Positions 22,851 through 34,816 of a stretch of 64,000 nucleotides of DNA are shown here, piece after piece. Made by a program: the position numbers and the translations under genes. Below the pieces are notes generated by a model. It made no database searches. It was not told where the DNA came from and saw only the letters and a list, made by a program, of their open reading frames with translations. Source of the DNA: Lotus japonicus (taxonomy: Eukaryota; Streptophyta; Magnoliopsida; Fabales; Fabaceae); NCBI RefSeq assembly GCF_012489685.1, contig NC_080042.1:9006852-9070851 (forward strand), read 5' to 3'. Position 1 is the stretch's first letter. Each line of letters begins with the position of its first letter.

Positions 22851-25765
22851 TCAATCTTCTCCACTGCTATCGCTAACATAAATGTGTGCAGCCTTGGCCT
22901 TCCGCTCAACTTCATTTAAGCAACCCACAAACTGTGTCACAACAATAGTTTAGTTACAAAATCTGAAAACATAATTTTGGCAAACAAAATTTAATCCCTT
23001 TCAAGAACACATTCACACTTACAGTTGGGACTTGTGTAGAAGATCCAGGTTCACATATGCGAATCCCAGGGTATGATGGCAAATTTTGACATTTAGGAAA
23101 TTCAGGAACCATAGTGAACCCATCCATGATGTTCATTCCAGGATGAAAATACTCCTGAGTCAAAGGAGTCATAAAAGGATAATTCAAATCTTGAGAACAA
23201 GCTTCATTAACACTCTGATCCTGTAAAACAAAGTTAAATCTGAAATGCTCATGGACATGTACTGATCAAAAAGGAATGACACAAAGATGGCCCACAAGGA
23301 TAATACATTGCCTTTGCCTTTTCCAGCAACTTCATGTGAGGAGACTCCAGGCATAGTTACATTATATGGCAATACCTCATCAACCTACACACACAAATTA
23401 ATTTTAAATCACTACTAAACTGAAACAAGTAGAATAAAATATTATAGTTTAAGAACTCCAAATGTATACTAACATCATCAAGCTCCACAGATGAATCACT
23501 CATAGCAGTGTTGTGGGAACCAACTCCTTGACCTTCACGCATTTCCGGGCATGTGCGAATTGTATGACCAGGCATTCTGCATCTTGAGCATAACCTTGTC
23601 TTCTTCCCACCTTTCTTCTTACGCCCCTTTGTGATCACCACAGCGGGATCACCAATCAAGAATGGTCCAGTGCGGATGGTTTTGTTTCCCACCCTACGCT
23701 TTTGAACACTGTCAGCCAACTTATATATGTCCTGCAAAACTTGAGAGAAATCATTCACATTCTCACACGCTGTTTCACTTAGTATGTTGCAAGCAGCAAA
23801 AAGCACACCCCTCCTTCACATCGCCAATTTCTTTGAATCATTGCCAGTAACAGTGTCATTAATCTGATTCATGTAGTCCACCTTAGCCGTCCTTGACCAC
23901 CGTTTACATATAAGACTATCAGGAACTTCAGCCAGTATCTCATTTCTCATTGCACATATCATGTGAGAACAAGGAATTCCATAATACTCAAAGTGACCAC
24001 AATCACACACAAACTTTGAAGAATTCTTGTCATATAAAACCACATACTCACGCCTTTCATACAAAGCCTTGTTCATCTTCACCATCACCACATCATTGAC
24101 CTCAGTCCTTTGGATAATATTTAAGCCACCCGCATATTGAATCTGAGTTTTAACTTCATTGAACATGCTCCTTGTCAATTTCTGGGAGAAACCTCGCTCA
24201 ATATAACCAAGGGAAGTAGTGGGCAAAGGTTTCGTATACATTGTGTTAAAATCAGCAACTAACTCATTGTGTCGGTACTCCTTCACATCCCTCTCAAAAT
24301 TATGAATGAAATCAATCAAACTGTTCTTACATTGAACATAGCTCTTGATGAATGAATTGATCCCTTCACACATTGACGTGGTTCTTATGCCTGCAAATAA
24401 TTTGTCCCTCATAAATGCAGTTGCCCACATTTCTTTCATCCCATACATTCTTGTCAACCACTCATCATCACCAAATCCATACTTCTCCATAACCTTAGCC
24501 CAAACATGGTCAAATCTATCCGGATTGAAGTTGTCATAAATCAGAACTTTAAAATCATCCAAAAAGTCTGAATTCTTAAGTTTCTGTAGCGCTTTTTGTT
24601 GAATATGCCAACCACACAACCTGTGACGGGCATTAGGAAAGACACAACTTATTGCCTCTTTCATAGCTAAATCACCATCTGTAACAACACCTTTCGGGTG
24701 CTTCTGAAACATACACTCAGCAAATGTCTCCAAAACCCACTTATAAGTCTCGATCGACTCATCCGTAACCAAAGCACAAGCAAAAACCGTTGTCTGCCCA
24801 TGATGATTGTAGCCATAGAAAATCACAAGAGGCTTATTATACTTGTTCCTCTTATAGGTGCTGTCAAAGGCAATTACATCGCCAAAAGCATGGTAATCCA
24901 CTCTGCTCACTCCATCACTCCAAAATAAGTCTTTGAGATTTTCATCTTCAGTTTTAGTATACTTGGAGAAAAACATTGGATCACCCTCAGCCTTAGCCTG
25001 AAAATATGACAAAGCAGCAACTGCATCTCCGTTTCCTACCCTTTTCCGCTTCTCCTTATCAATGTGATTGAACAGATCCTTCTTCGTAAAACCCAATGCC
25101 TCATGACTACCTTTCTGCCCCAGCATCAAGCCCATTATGTTGCAAGTCCTCACCCCATGTAGCTTAAGGCTATTAATCTGAGCCTTGTCAGAATCATTGA
25201 GGTGCCGAAAGGAAGAAATCAAGTGGACTTTATCCACAGGTGCCAGAACATGGTTGTGATTCTTGACAAAGTAAGCAACTTTCCACTTACCTGAGTTGCT
25301 TTCAAAGCGAACACGGAAGCGAGCTGGACATGACACCCTGGTAATTCCCTTTGCAACTCTAACCCGGTCCCTCCGCTGCAAGTATTTTCTATGCCTCACC
25401 CCCTCTTTGCTGCATACCAGTTGACGAGTAACAATGTAACCGTTAGCAGAACGATAGACATTGTCTTTCCTTACACCAAAACCATAACGCTGACCATATC
25501 TTTCATAGAACTTAATCGCATCCTCTTCAGAATCAAATTCCATACCCATTATATCATCTTCTGTCAAATCTAATATGCTCTTCTCATACACAACACCATC
25601 ATCGTCCTCATCCTCCACTCCAGTAGAACCACCATTTTCCTCAGATAATTCATGCCCATTGTTACCGAAACTGACATGGGCTTCTTCCTCTCCATTTTCG
25701 GCAGATTGTACATTAACACGGACTTCTTCCTCTCCATTTTCACCAGATTGTACATTACTTTCCAT
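22851..25765 (-). CDS. MULE/FAR1-type transposase with SWIM and CCHC fingers, four exons, one internal TGA
   Basis: Mutator-like transposase, or a FAR1-related gene derived from one. Exons on minus: 25765-23474, 23384-23307, 23220-23023, 22931-22851 (all phase 0; 882 codons if read through). An acidic N-terminus with a duplicated VQS-ENGEEE phrase comes first. The FAR1 DNA-binding region is about residues 82-175 (FDSEEDAIKFYERYGQRYGF, then SCPARFRVRF). The MULE catalytic region is about 290-400, with IAFDSTYKRN, VVTDGDLAM and CGWHIQQKAL. The SWIM finger is CDCGHFEYYGIPCSHM near 612-627, and the CCHC finger is CSRCRMPGHTIRTC. A TGA at 23816-23818 (codon 650) splits SWIM from CCHC; the same frame resumes at once, so a CGA to TGA change is likely. 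The ATG at 25765 is the first in frame. No terminal inverted repeats were found by eye. Confidence 0.82.
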
Positions 25766-26503
25766 TACCTAACAAATTTCAGAATGGTACATTTTCAGAT
25801 CCAAAAAATCGAAGCTATACTAAATCAACACAACAAACACAACCTAAATTCACCATTTGAGAAAGGCCTAAACTTGAAAAACCCATAAATCGAAAGAAAC
25901 ACACACAAATACTAAATAAAGAGGAGAATGACTTACAGTAACACAAAACAAGAGCTTAGAACCCTAAATGTCGAATTCCGAAAGAAACTCACAAACAAAC
26001 ACTTCAAATAGCTTCAAGAGCTGTCCAACAAGCCTTCGCTGCTTACAGTGGAGCCTTCACTGCCATAATCGCCTTCACCGCCGTGCACTCTTTGTTCTGC
26101 TCCCTCCAAAGGTGACAACCCACTTCAATTTCCCTCTCATAAATTCAAAACCTCGAAATGTGTTAACCACAGGGGGACCCACTTGGGTTCACTAACCTTA
26201 ACTCAACTTGGATATAATAATAATGAATAATAAATATGTCTTTTTCTTAAATTTTTGGAAAATGTTAAAAATTGAAACAAATATTTAAATACGGTACCAG
26301 GTGTCGATCCCCCATTAGTACACGACATAACTCGTCAGTCGTGTACCATACATTGGGGGTATGGTAGAATCCGCCTATTTGGAATGATGAGACATATAAA
26401 TTTATGAGAGCGAGATAAACTCATGATTCGAGGAACGCGCCTCAAAGAGGCTAAGCTTTACGACGAAGCTTTAGTCAAAGATGTCACATCGGAATATGAT
26501 TAG
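25766..26503. other. Upstream region of the transposase gene and spacer
   Basis: AT-rich, with the probable 5' leader of the transposase (minus) near 25766-25940. At 26309-26359 an imperfect palindrome has 9-bp arms GTACACGAC / GTCGTGTAC and outer CCCCCA / TGGGGG arms. No gene recognised. Confidence 0.45.
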
Positions 26504-26690
26504 ATAACAACACTCATGCAACGTTGGAGGACTGAGAGCCACACATTCCATATGCTAGTGGGTGAGTGCACTATCACCTTACATGATGTATGTTGTGTTG
26601 TATCTTGGCTTGGAGATTAATGGTCAGGTTGTCATCAGTGTGACATTGGATGACTGGAGGCCTATTGTAGAACATTTATTGGGAAAATGA
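26504..26690 (+). pseudogene. Plant-mobile-domain (MAIN/PP7-long-form-like) gene relic
   Basis: Two adjoining reading frames give pieces of the plant mobile domain: LMQRWRTESHTFHMLVGECT with ITLHDV in one frame (stop at 26618-26620) and LGLEINGQVV then DDWRPIVEHLLGK in the next frame (from about 26604, stop at 26688-26690). The overlap means a frameshift. No more of the domain is visible either side. The family occurs in transposon-linked and host genes. Confidence 0.7.
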
Positions 26691-26886
26691 ACCATGAGAA
26701 AATGATATTCTTGGGGTTAGCTGAAAACACTAATTTAATAATTTATAAAGAAAATTGCACAATATGTAATTGAGTATTAATTTACTCATAATCCATTTTA
26801 TTTTCCGTTTAATCTTCACTCATCTTCTTTCTATTTCTCTATTTTATTTTTATTAGATTATCTATGACATCTCTAATTTCTATTTA

Positions 26887-27669
26887 GGTTAAAATATATA
26901 ACCGTCCCTGAACTTTGAGCGAAATCTGAAAACCGTCCCTCGCCGGAAAATTATCTGAAATCCGTCCCCGTACTATCGAAAACAAATTTGACCCATCCCT
27001 CCGGCCGCCTTAGCTCCGGCAAGATCCATTTTTTATTTTTACCCATCCCTGAACTTTGAACGAAATCTGAAAACCGTCCTTTTTATTTTTATTTTTTAAT
27101 TAAAATTCCCTAATTTCTAAGATTTAAATCTAATACCCTTTAATCTAAGCCTGAATTCCCAATTTAACCACAAATCCCTTAATCTAACCCTAACTCATCC
27201 CAGTTTAACCACAATTCCCAAGTTCTCTCTCCTTCAGATCTTGTTTTTGTTCTCTTCTTCTTTCTTCATCTTAGTCTTCATCCCATTTCCTCCACCAACA
27301 ACAACATCGTCTTCTTCTTGTTGTTAGAAAAAATTTGCAATTTTAATTCTTAGAAATTCGGGAATTTTCAGATTTCGTTCAAAGTTTAGATTTCAAATTA
27401 GGGAATTTTCAAATTAGGTAGATTTAATTCTTAGAAATTAGGGAATTTTAATTTTAAAAAATAAAAATAAAAAGGGACGATTGTCAGATTTGGCTCCAAG
27501 TTCAGGGATGGGTAAAAATAAAAAAAGGGCTCTTGCCGGAGCTAAGGCGGCCGGAGGGATGGGTCAATTTTTTTTTTGATAGTACGAGGACGGATTTCAG
27601 ATAATTTTCCGGCGAGGGACGGTTTTCAGATTTCGTTCAAAGTTCAGGGACTGTTATATATTTTAACCC
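26887..27669. mobile_element. 783-bp foldback MITE (Mutator-like), ~250-bp inverted arms
   Basis: The left end GGTTAAAATATATAACCGTCCC and the right end (as complement GGGTTAAAATATATAACAG) form long inverted arms, about 26887-27136 and 27418-27669, around a pyrimidine-rich loop. The flanks TTTCTATTTA(G) at 26877-26887 and 27670-27680 repeat 9-11 bp, the duplication size typical of Mutator-type elements. It sits about 230 bp upstream of the FKBP start codon, in the presumed promoter. Confidence 0.85.
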
Positions 27670-27694
27670 TTTCTATTTAGGCTCTTCATATTCT

Positions 27695-27700
27695 TATAAA
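27695..27700 (+). promoter_or_regulatory. Possible TATA box of the FKBP gene
   Basis: TATAAA about 200 bp upstream of the ATG and 15 bp past the end of the MITE duplication. A reasonable but unproven promoter element. Confidence 0.4.
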
Positions 27701-27896
27701 GTGGTGTTTGGTTATTCAATGTATTTACTCTTGAAGGAAACTCGGTATGAGTGTAAAATAAAAGAGGCGCGAAACATTGGCGCTCCAGGTTTAGGGTTTT
27801 ACAGCTTTACCTTGGTTTGCGGTACTTTTGAGAGTAAAATAGATTTGTGAGCGCTCAGGGTTTTAGAGTAACGGCGGTGTGTTGCGTTGCGTGACG

Positions 27897-30800
27897 ATGG
27901 CGTTTTGGGGTAAGTGAATCGTTTCTGCATTCATTTTGTTCTGATCTCTCAAACATACGATACACACACCAACAATTTGTGATTGCAGGAATTGAAGTAA
28001 AACCCGGAAAGCCCTTTACTCACAAATGCGATGACTCCAAAGGTCGCCGCCTCCACATTTCGATGGTAATACTAATACAGTAATACGATTCGATTCCATT
28101 GATTACTCATACTTTCTTCTTACCTTTAGTTAGTTAACATTACTGCATCCATTCTTAGGGCACTTTGGGGTTTGGCACTGCAAACGCAAAAAGCACGTTG
28201 CAGTGTAATGTGGGAGATAAGAGCCCTGTGTACGTGTGCTCTCTCTACCCTGGACACACCGAGTCATTGCAACTCAATTTCGAGCTCCACGAAGTTGAAA
28301 ATGTTACTTTCTCTGTTATTGGCCCTCGCAGTATTCATCTCTGCGGTTATTATCTTGCCCCTGCCCCATATACCAATGTCGCTGACGATTCGTATCCTTG
28401 CTTTTGTTTTTTCTTATGCCTTTTCCTTGTTACCATTTGCTTCTAATAATACTTACTTGAATAGCATGCCTTTCTAAACATAGAATATAATTAGACATCC
28501 ATAACTTTTTTTCTTGGTCTGTTTTTCCTTCACCACAACTGAAAGGGAATCATATGGGGTAGATATTGCAAACACAGAGTCAGAGAAATCTGGGAACAAT
28601 GATGAAGATGATGACACCTATGAGGATAGTTTTATTGATGATGACAATGATCCAGAAGTTTTTCCACCTTCTCCTATTTCCAACAAAGGCATGTTCCAAT
28701 ATTGATGTTTATCCCTCGACAAGCAAACCAATTTTGAATTCCTCAGTAATCTCAATTATTTGCTTGTTTTTTATTGTGATAGCTGCAGAGGGAGCTTCTT
28801 TTGATAGCAGATCAAAAGGTAGGAAAGGCAGCCGTAGACGGCTGAGGAAGAAGTACCAGACAGTGGGTTCCGATGATGAAAACAGTTTGCATGACCAATT
28901 CAAGGATATTGATAATGAAGACATCCTGCCTATTTCATCTTTTTACAAGAATAAAGCCTCTGGAAGGGCCTCAGACCAGGAAATGGATGATAGTGTTGAT
29001 AAAGGAGCAGGTGATGCTGGTAAAGATGGTGGAAATACTATTACCAAAACAGATTGTGAAACTGACACTGATAATCGGAAATGCGTGTCTAGGTGTCTCT
29101 TCTCAACTGAGACCATTCAGATGCCTAGGTGTCTCTTCTCAATTCTCAATCATTGTTCAAATACATGCTTGCTTTTCTCATTGTTAGTTTTTGGTATTAA
29201 ACTATTATTTATTATTGACTTTGTTCATAAATTATGTTAAGCAGGGAAGCTGTACTATCAAACAACTTGGTAGGTCCTTGCAATGGTCTGGATGTTGGTG
29301 ATGTAAACAATTTAAAATCAAAGGGGAAGGAAGAAGAGAATGAAACACAACAGTATCATAGTGATGATAAGTGAGTGATCCTGTCCTTTTTTTACTCTAG
29401 AACTGCACATACATTTACACGGATGTTTATTATAAGAAACTGTTCTTGATCAATAATATGTTAGTTTTTCATAGGATAACATGTTATACTAATTTGGTGA
29501 ATTATGCTGTTATAATTATATAAATGCCATAAAATATCAATCTCAAGAATTTTTGGTTCTTGATTTAGCAGAAATTGAGGATGGGCAGGTTGCTGTTTAT
29601 AGCCCTTGCCAAAAAGCCTCTTCCTCTCATACCTCATTTTTTTTCCCCAAGACACGCTTCATATTCTCAAAATCAAATAATATTGTTGACAATCCTAAAC
29701 AAATAGTTTTAATTTGAGAAGTTAATTTTGGCAAATGCTATTTGGAATGTAAGGTGGTTCTCCTTTTGTGTGCTGCATGTGCTAAAATTCACTCTGAAAT
29801 GTCAAAGACAATGTTCTGGAAAGAAGAGCTAACAATGCCTTTATGTGTACTCCCTTTTATTTTGTTATTTGCAAAAGTTTCTGGTTCGGTTGTTGATATT
29901 TTTGTCTTCAATCAAGCAGGGAAACTGAAACTATGATTGAAATACTACCTTCTGCTGAGGTCGGTCAAGGACAGGATGAAAAACCAAAGAAAAAAAGGAA
30001 AGGCTGTTCAAAGGAGGAAACGTTTGTTATTGCTTATCGTAATAAGCATCCAGATGAGAACAATGATCAGGATACAGTTAACGAGTGAGTTTTGCTTTAA
30101 CTAACTACTGTTTATATATTCTGGTAGTACTTGTATTTTGTACAATAACTTTATGCCCTGGACATATGCAACAGCAATTGACAGAAACATATGTGTTGAT
30201 GCAACAGAAACACCTGAAATCGTGCTTATATTAGCAAGGGAAAATTAGGCTGGCCTCCCTAATATAAGTTATTAAGTGAATAAAGACCTATCCATAGTTG
30301 AGTAGAAATTATATTCTGTTTGAAATAATGTCTCCCTTTGAATATCTCCCAATCTATTATGTATTTTGTGCTTGAAACTGTGTTTTCTGCAATCTTTGTT
30401 AGCACTGTGGTGTTCTTTCCCACCCTTAGGCAGTAGATATGTGAATCAAATTTTCAAATTACTTTCATAGTCAGTCTGTCATTTCACAATTGAATATCAT
30501 ATGAATCCCTCCAAATCCAATGCTAAAAGAAGGAAAGCTTGAGAAGAAATCCCTCTCAAATAAATTTCTGTTCTTACTTTCATGCTCTGAAACTGTCCTT
30601 CCTCCAAAACATTGCTACATGTTTCTCCACTTCCGTTTTCCCTGTGTAAAATTGTGTTAGATCCTGTCAAAAAGTGATGTTAGAATATAATATAAAACCA
30701 TTAATGTGACCCTTACCCAAGAGCTTAAGCTTTTGGGATAAAGTGGTTATTTGACATGGTATCAGAGCCTCTATGACTGAGAGGTCTAGAGTTCGATCCT

Positions 30801-33410
30801 TGCTCCCCTCACTTTCTAATTAAAAGTGGAATTTAATTAAGCACATGGTAGGTGGGCCTGTGCATTTATCCACGCTTCAAGCCCAAAGGGCTCTTGCGTG
30901 AGGGGGCGTGTTAGAATATAATATAAAACCATTAATGTGACCCTTACCCAAGAGCTTAAGCTTTTGGGATAAAGTGGTTATTTGACAAGTGAAAATAAAT
31001 AATTTTTGTTATCTGATATGCTTTAGCAAATTAGCAGGGATGTTAAGATCTCAGCAATTGTTGCATTGCCCTGCGTTGAAATGGACCGAGATAAGACGCC
31101 TAAGAGGAAAAAGAAGGAGAAGGAAAACAAAGATTCACATCTTGAAGGTAACAATGAATGCCATGAAGATATTAGCCAAGATGACAAAGGAGATCCAAAA
31201 GAGTCAGATAATCTGATTCATAAGATTCCTGAAGGAACGGATGAAAAGTAAGCATAGATTTGTTTGGTTTATGCTTTTGATACGAGATAATACTGAACAC
31301 TCACAAGTGCTTCATTGCTAAAATTGAACGAGTGTAAAATAGTGAACTATGAATTGGTTAGTTAAATCTTCTTGGTAAACTAGTGAACAATAAACTAGTT
31401 TAAACTTTCTCACCACAAGTATTAAATCTTGTTATACGCCACAACAAGTAGTAAATCTTGTAAATCTCCTTCATGTTAGCAGCATCTGACAAATAATATC
31501 TCTAAAATTAAAAAAATCATTTTGAATGAAGCTGTAAATCTTGTTATACATCTTGAGGACAATGAAAAATAATAATAGCTAAAGAAAACTAAATAGAGGG
31601 AAAAAGTAGCAACTAACAAGGATGAGAAGAAGTATCTTGTTAATAGTAGTATTAGCTAGAATATTAAATCAAATTGTTGAAGTTATAGGGTTAGTCTTTT
31701 AGGGATAAAGAGCTAGGACAACAAGAAATAATAGAAGTATATCAATATTGAGGTGAATGGTTTCTTGGATGTTACTACAAAAGACAGTGGACTAATACAT
31801 CTTTATATTAATAATAGACTGTTAATCCTAATTAACTAAGGAAACCAATAATGATATATGAGAACTTCAGATGAATGGAAACCAGTCCTAAGAATAATGT
31901 AATTTTGTAAGATACTGTAACATATTTTATGACAGAATAATGAGGTATACAGAAGTCCTATGATCTCGCTGCAAGTTTCAAATGCTGTGATGCTTGTCAT
32001 TATTTAGTTTTTTAACTTTTTTTTGTCATGAGAGTTTGAAAGGGTAGTAGGTATATAGATCAATATGCAATTGAAGAGAGACTGCTATTCTAATCTAAAA
32101 GTCTTGGGGACAAGGACTCACATTAACCTCTCTTGTGAATTAGCAAAATAATAGAAGAATTGCCTTATCACAGATACAAACTATTGCACGAGTTATGATT
32201 CTTTGCTTTGGAATACATTTAAGAAGCAAGGGTTTTTTCTTGGTCAGTATCAATCCAAAATTTTCTGGTTTAGCTGTTTGGTGCCAAGAAACTAATCCTT
32301 TTATGGCATTTTCATAATTCAAGTTGTCAGTAGAGAGCACCTTTAATTTGTACCTTACTTTTATCATTCTTGCAAATCCTTAACTTTATGAACTGTTCCA
32401 TTCACATTTTATTATTTGAGACATTATGCAAGGTGGACAATGGGGACATACTTTAACCTACTTTGTGAAATCATCTTAGTTAATACTTCTGATGCAGGAC
32501 TGTAGACGATGGTGCTCTTGACTTTCCTGATGGAAATCAGTCTGAGGATAGAAAAGTCAAGAAAAGGAAAAAGAAGAGTAGAAGTCAGGGGGAAGTTGTA
32601 AATTCTGATATGCCTGTATCTGTTGAGCAGAGTAATGAGATGCTGAAAGAGGATGGAAACAAGATAGCTGATGCAAAGCCTTCCCAAGTAAGAACATTGT
32701 CAAATGGACTTGTTATTCAAGAGCTAGAGACTGGGACAAAAGATGGCAAAATTGCTGCATTAAGGAAAAAGGTAGTTCTTTTAAATGATTTAAAATAATT
32801 TGGTGACTGCCTATATGAAGTCGAACAAAAACAATAGCAAATTTGGTTTGATTAAGTATCTTTTGGTTGCAGATCAGCATCAATTACACTGGAAAGCTGA
32901 AAGAAAGTGGGGCAGTATTTGAGTCAAATGCTGACCAAGCTCCTTTCAAATTTCGCCTTGGTAACCCCATTTGCAAAAACCTTCAGTTACATGGATATGG
33001 CTCTTGTATTCTTATGTGCATTACCTTTTGCAGGTAAAGGAGAAGTTATAAAGGGTTGGGATGTTGGCCTTGAAGGTAGTCATTTAGACATTTGATCCTT
33101 GTTTTTTTCCCTTATTCAGTTTTTTTTTTATTGAAATATGTTCTTACTATTGAAATGCGCATATATGTACATAATTATATTCATTGTCCTCAGGCATGCG
33201 AGTTGGAGAAAAAAGAAGAGTTGTAATTCCACCATCAATGGCGTATGTGATTGAATTCATGTGTAACATAATTTTTTATGCTCTAATTTCTTATTTGGGG
33301 TCCCTTTAACCTTCTCTGCATATTTCAGGTTTGGGAGTGATGGACACGGTGCCACAATACCACCAGATTCTTGGTTGGTGTATGATTTCGAGCTGGTTAA
33401 AGTGTACTGA
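27897..33410 (+). CDS. FKBP53: Nucleoplasmin-like FKBP peptidyl-prolyl isomerase (FKBP53-type), 13 exons
   Basis: Nuclear histone chaperone and prolyl isomerase of the FKBP43/53 group. Exons: 27897-27909, 27989-28065, 28159-28391, 28546-28688, 28789-29086, 29245-29370, 29920-30084, 31038-31247, 32498-32771, 32873-32960, 33034-33075, 33194-33242, 33329-33410. They sum to 1800 nt, 599 aa, with no internal stop. The N-terminal nucleoplasmin-like domain is about 1-105 (MAFWGIEVKPGKPFTH, LQCNVGDKSPVYVCSLYPG). An acidic stretch near 115-150 (EDDDTYEDSFIDDDND) is followed by Lys-rich blocks (KPKKKRKG, KRKKKEKE, KKRKKKSR) likely to act as nuclear signals. The FKBP domain is about 505-599 (INYTGKLKESGAVFES, GEVIKGWDVGLEGMRVGEKRR, PPDSWLVYDFELVKVY). 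Active-site deviations from FKBP12: FES for FDS, and AFG for AYG. Intron 4 uses a GC donor (28689). Exon 5 could start at 28783 or 28789, both in frame. Confidence 0.92.
30678..30987 (+). mobile_element. TRIM retrotransposon (310 bp) in an FKBP intron, TSD AGTGA
   Basis: Two 79-bp direct terminal repeats, 30678-30756 and 30909-30987, both begin TGTTAGAATATAATAT and end GGTTATTTGACA. Directly after the first comes TGGTATCAGAGCC, a primer site for initiator Met tRNA; directly before the second comes the purine tract GAGGGGGCG. The flanks AGTGA at 30673-30677 and 30988-30992 are the 5-bp target duplication. No coding capacity: a terminal-repeat retrotransposon in miniature. The two repeats look identical by eye, which suggests recent insertion. 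Confidence 0.95.
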
Positions 33411-34615
33411 TTGTGGCTGGAATGTTTTGGGTGCATGGGAAAAAAAAATCTGAGTCGGTCAAAAACCGGATTGAACTATATGATAACAGTTTTTTGTTGT
33501 ATCTTCGGTGATTTAGCCATCGATGTGATTAATTTTTTGGTGTAGTGAAGATTGTATATATTGACTAGGGCAGCCAAATCTCTTGTTTTGCTTCTTTCAG
33601 ATACCAGATTGAACTAAGTAAACATCTAATGACTAGTCACTCACGAGTTTGGCATATCTAACAGAATTTGTTAGACCTCATACTATTTTGAGCTGTTAGA
33701 CCTGATATTATTTTGATATACATCAATAGGTCAAGAACTTTAAAATAAACTTTTCTTTGAAGTCTGAGGCATAACTTATGGTAAATGGTAAGGACTTATT
33801 TATAAAGGTTTGATTGAAACAGTGTACAAATTACTTTTACTGGTCAAGCATCCTAATATGTCGTCCAAGCATTGAACACACATTTCTTGCTGCAACCATG
33901 GCTGGTGGCCATGCTTGTTACTGTTGACGCATTCCTCATCCCAGTTGCTTCATGGAGGCATTTCCCACGACATGTGAAGTGAGGCTTTCTATTGATAGAG
34001 TCTGTATTCTCCACGTAATTCAAATTTCAATTTCTTCACCGGAGGCTTTCTATATTTTAAGGCAATCCCTCTACTTCTACTTGCATCCTAATTTATTCCG
34101 ATTTCATTCTGAAAAATAGTTCTAAAGATTATTTTACTGAACAGTTTTTTGTTTTATGTCACCACTCTTAAAAAATGTAATCGTTGAAATTCACATTCCG
34201 CAAATTAAACTAAGAAATGTTACATACCACGAACCAAAAATGCGGGATTACTTTTTGTAATACCTAGTTACCTACCGCATTTACTATTTACAGTATGTTA
34301 AAGACACGATCTATATGTATCGTAAACTGAAATGCGAAATGCAAAAATGATTTTTTTTATATGCCGTAAATTTGTTTGCGGTAGAATAAAAATGTTGAGT
34401 ATTGTCTATGTTAGTGATTGACTTTTGCCAAATATTAAATATGTGAGTGGCAATGCCTAGATAATGGTTTTAGGCACTTTAAAAATGGGGTATGTATTCT
34501 TTTAACTATCACACTTTAAAATGTGAAATGTAAAATTTACAAATCACCTTTTAAAATGCCGCATCCCTTTGCCATAACAAAAATGGTGGCTGATTCAGGT
34601 GCATGTATGGGAATG
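33411..34615. other. 3' flank of the FKBP gene and spacer
   Basis: AT-rich, includes the probable 3' UTR of the FKBP gene. No gene or repeat with clear boundaries recognised. Confidence 0.45.
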
Positions 34616-34816
34616 TGTTGGGAATTCAAGTGCGAGTAAGTCTCACATTTGAAAATAAGGATAAATTTGAGCGGTTTATAAGTGTGAGGACCCATACACC
34701 CATTGCCTTAAGGTTTTGGGTGGAAGATGTGTTTCTGGTCCACTTATGGTTGACTCTTTAGCTCAATGTGGAGTTTTATCCCCCTGTTTTAAACCATCTC
34801 ATTTGTTTGCCCAACA
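34616..34816. mobile_element. Small solo LTR (201 bp), imperfect TSD
   Basis: Starts TGTTGGGAATTC and ends TTGCCCAACA, so the ends are a perfect 7-bp inverted pair (TGTTGGG / CCCAACA). The flanks are GAATG (34611-34615) and TAATG (34817-34821), which match at four of five bases. Size and text (CATACACCCATTGCCTTAAG inside) recall LTRs of TRIM or short copia elements. The following stretch to 35110 holds an ORF of unknown kind. Confidence 0.5.

Noticed and set aside
14500..26200. Terminal inverted repeats of one large MULE enclosing B3, GRF, Ulp1 and transposase genes
   Set aside because: Only weak similarity (AACCCAAG-type text near 14575 and 26175); no convincing TIR or 9-bp duplication.
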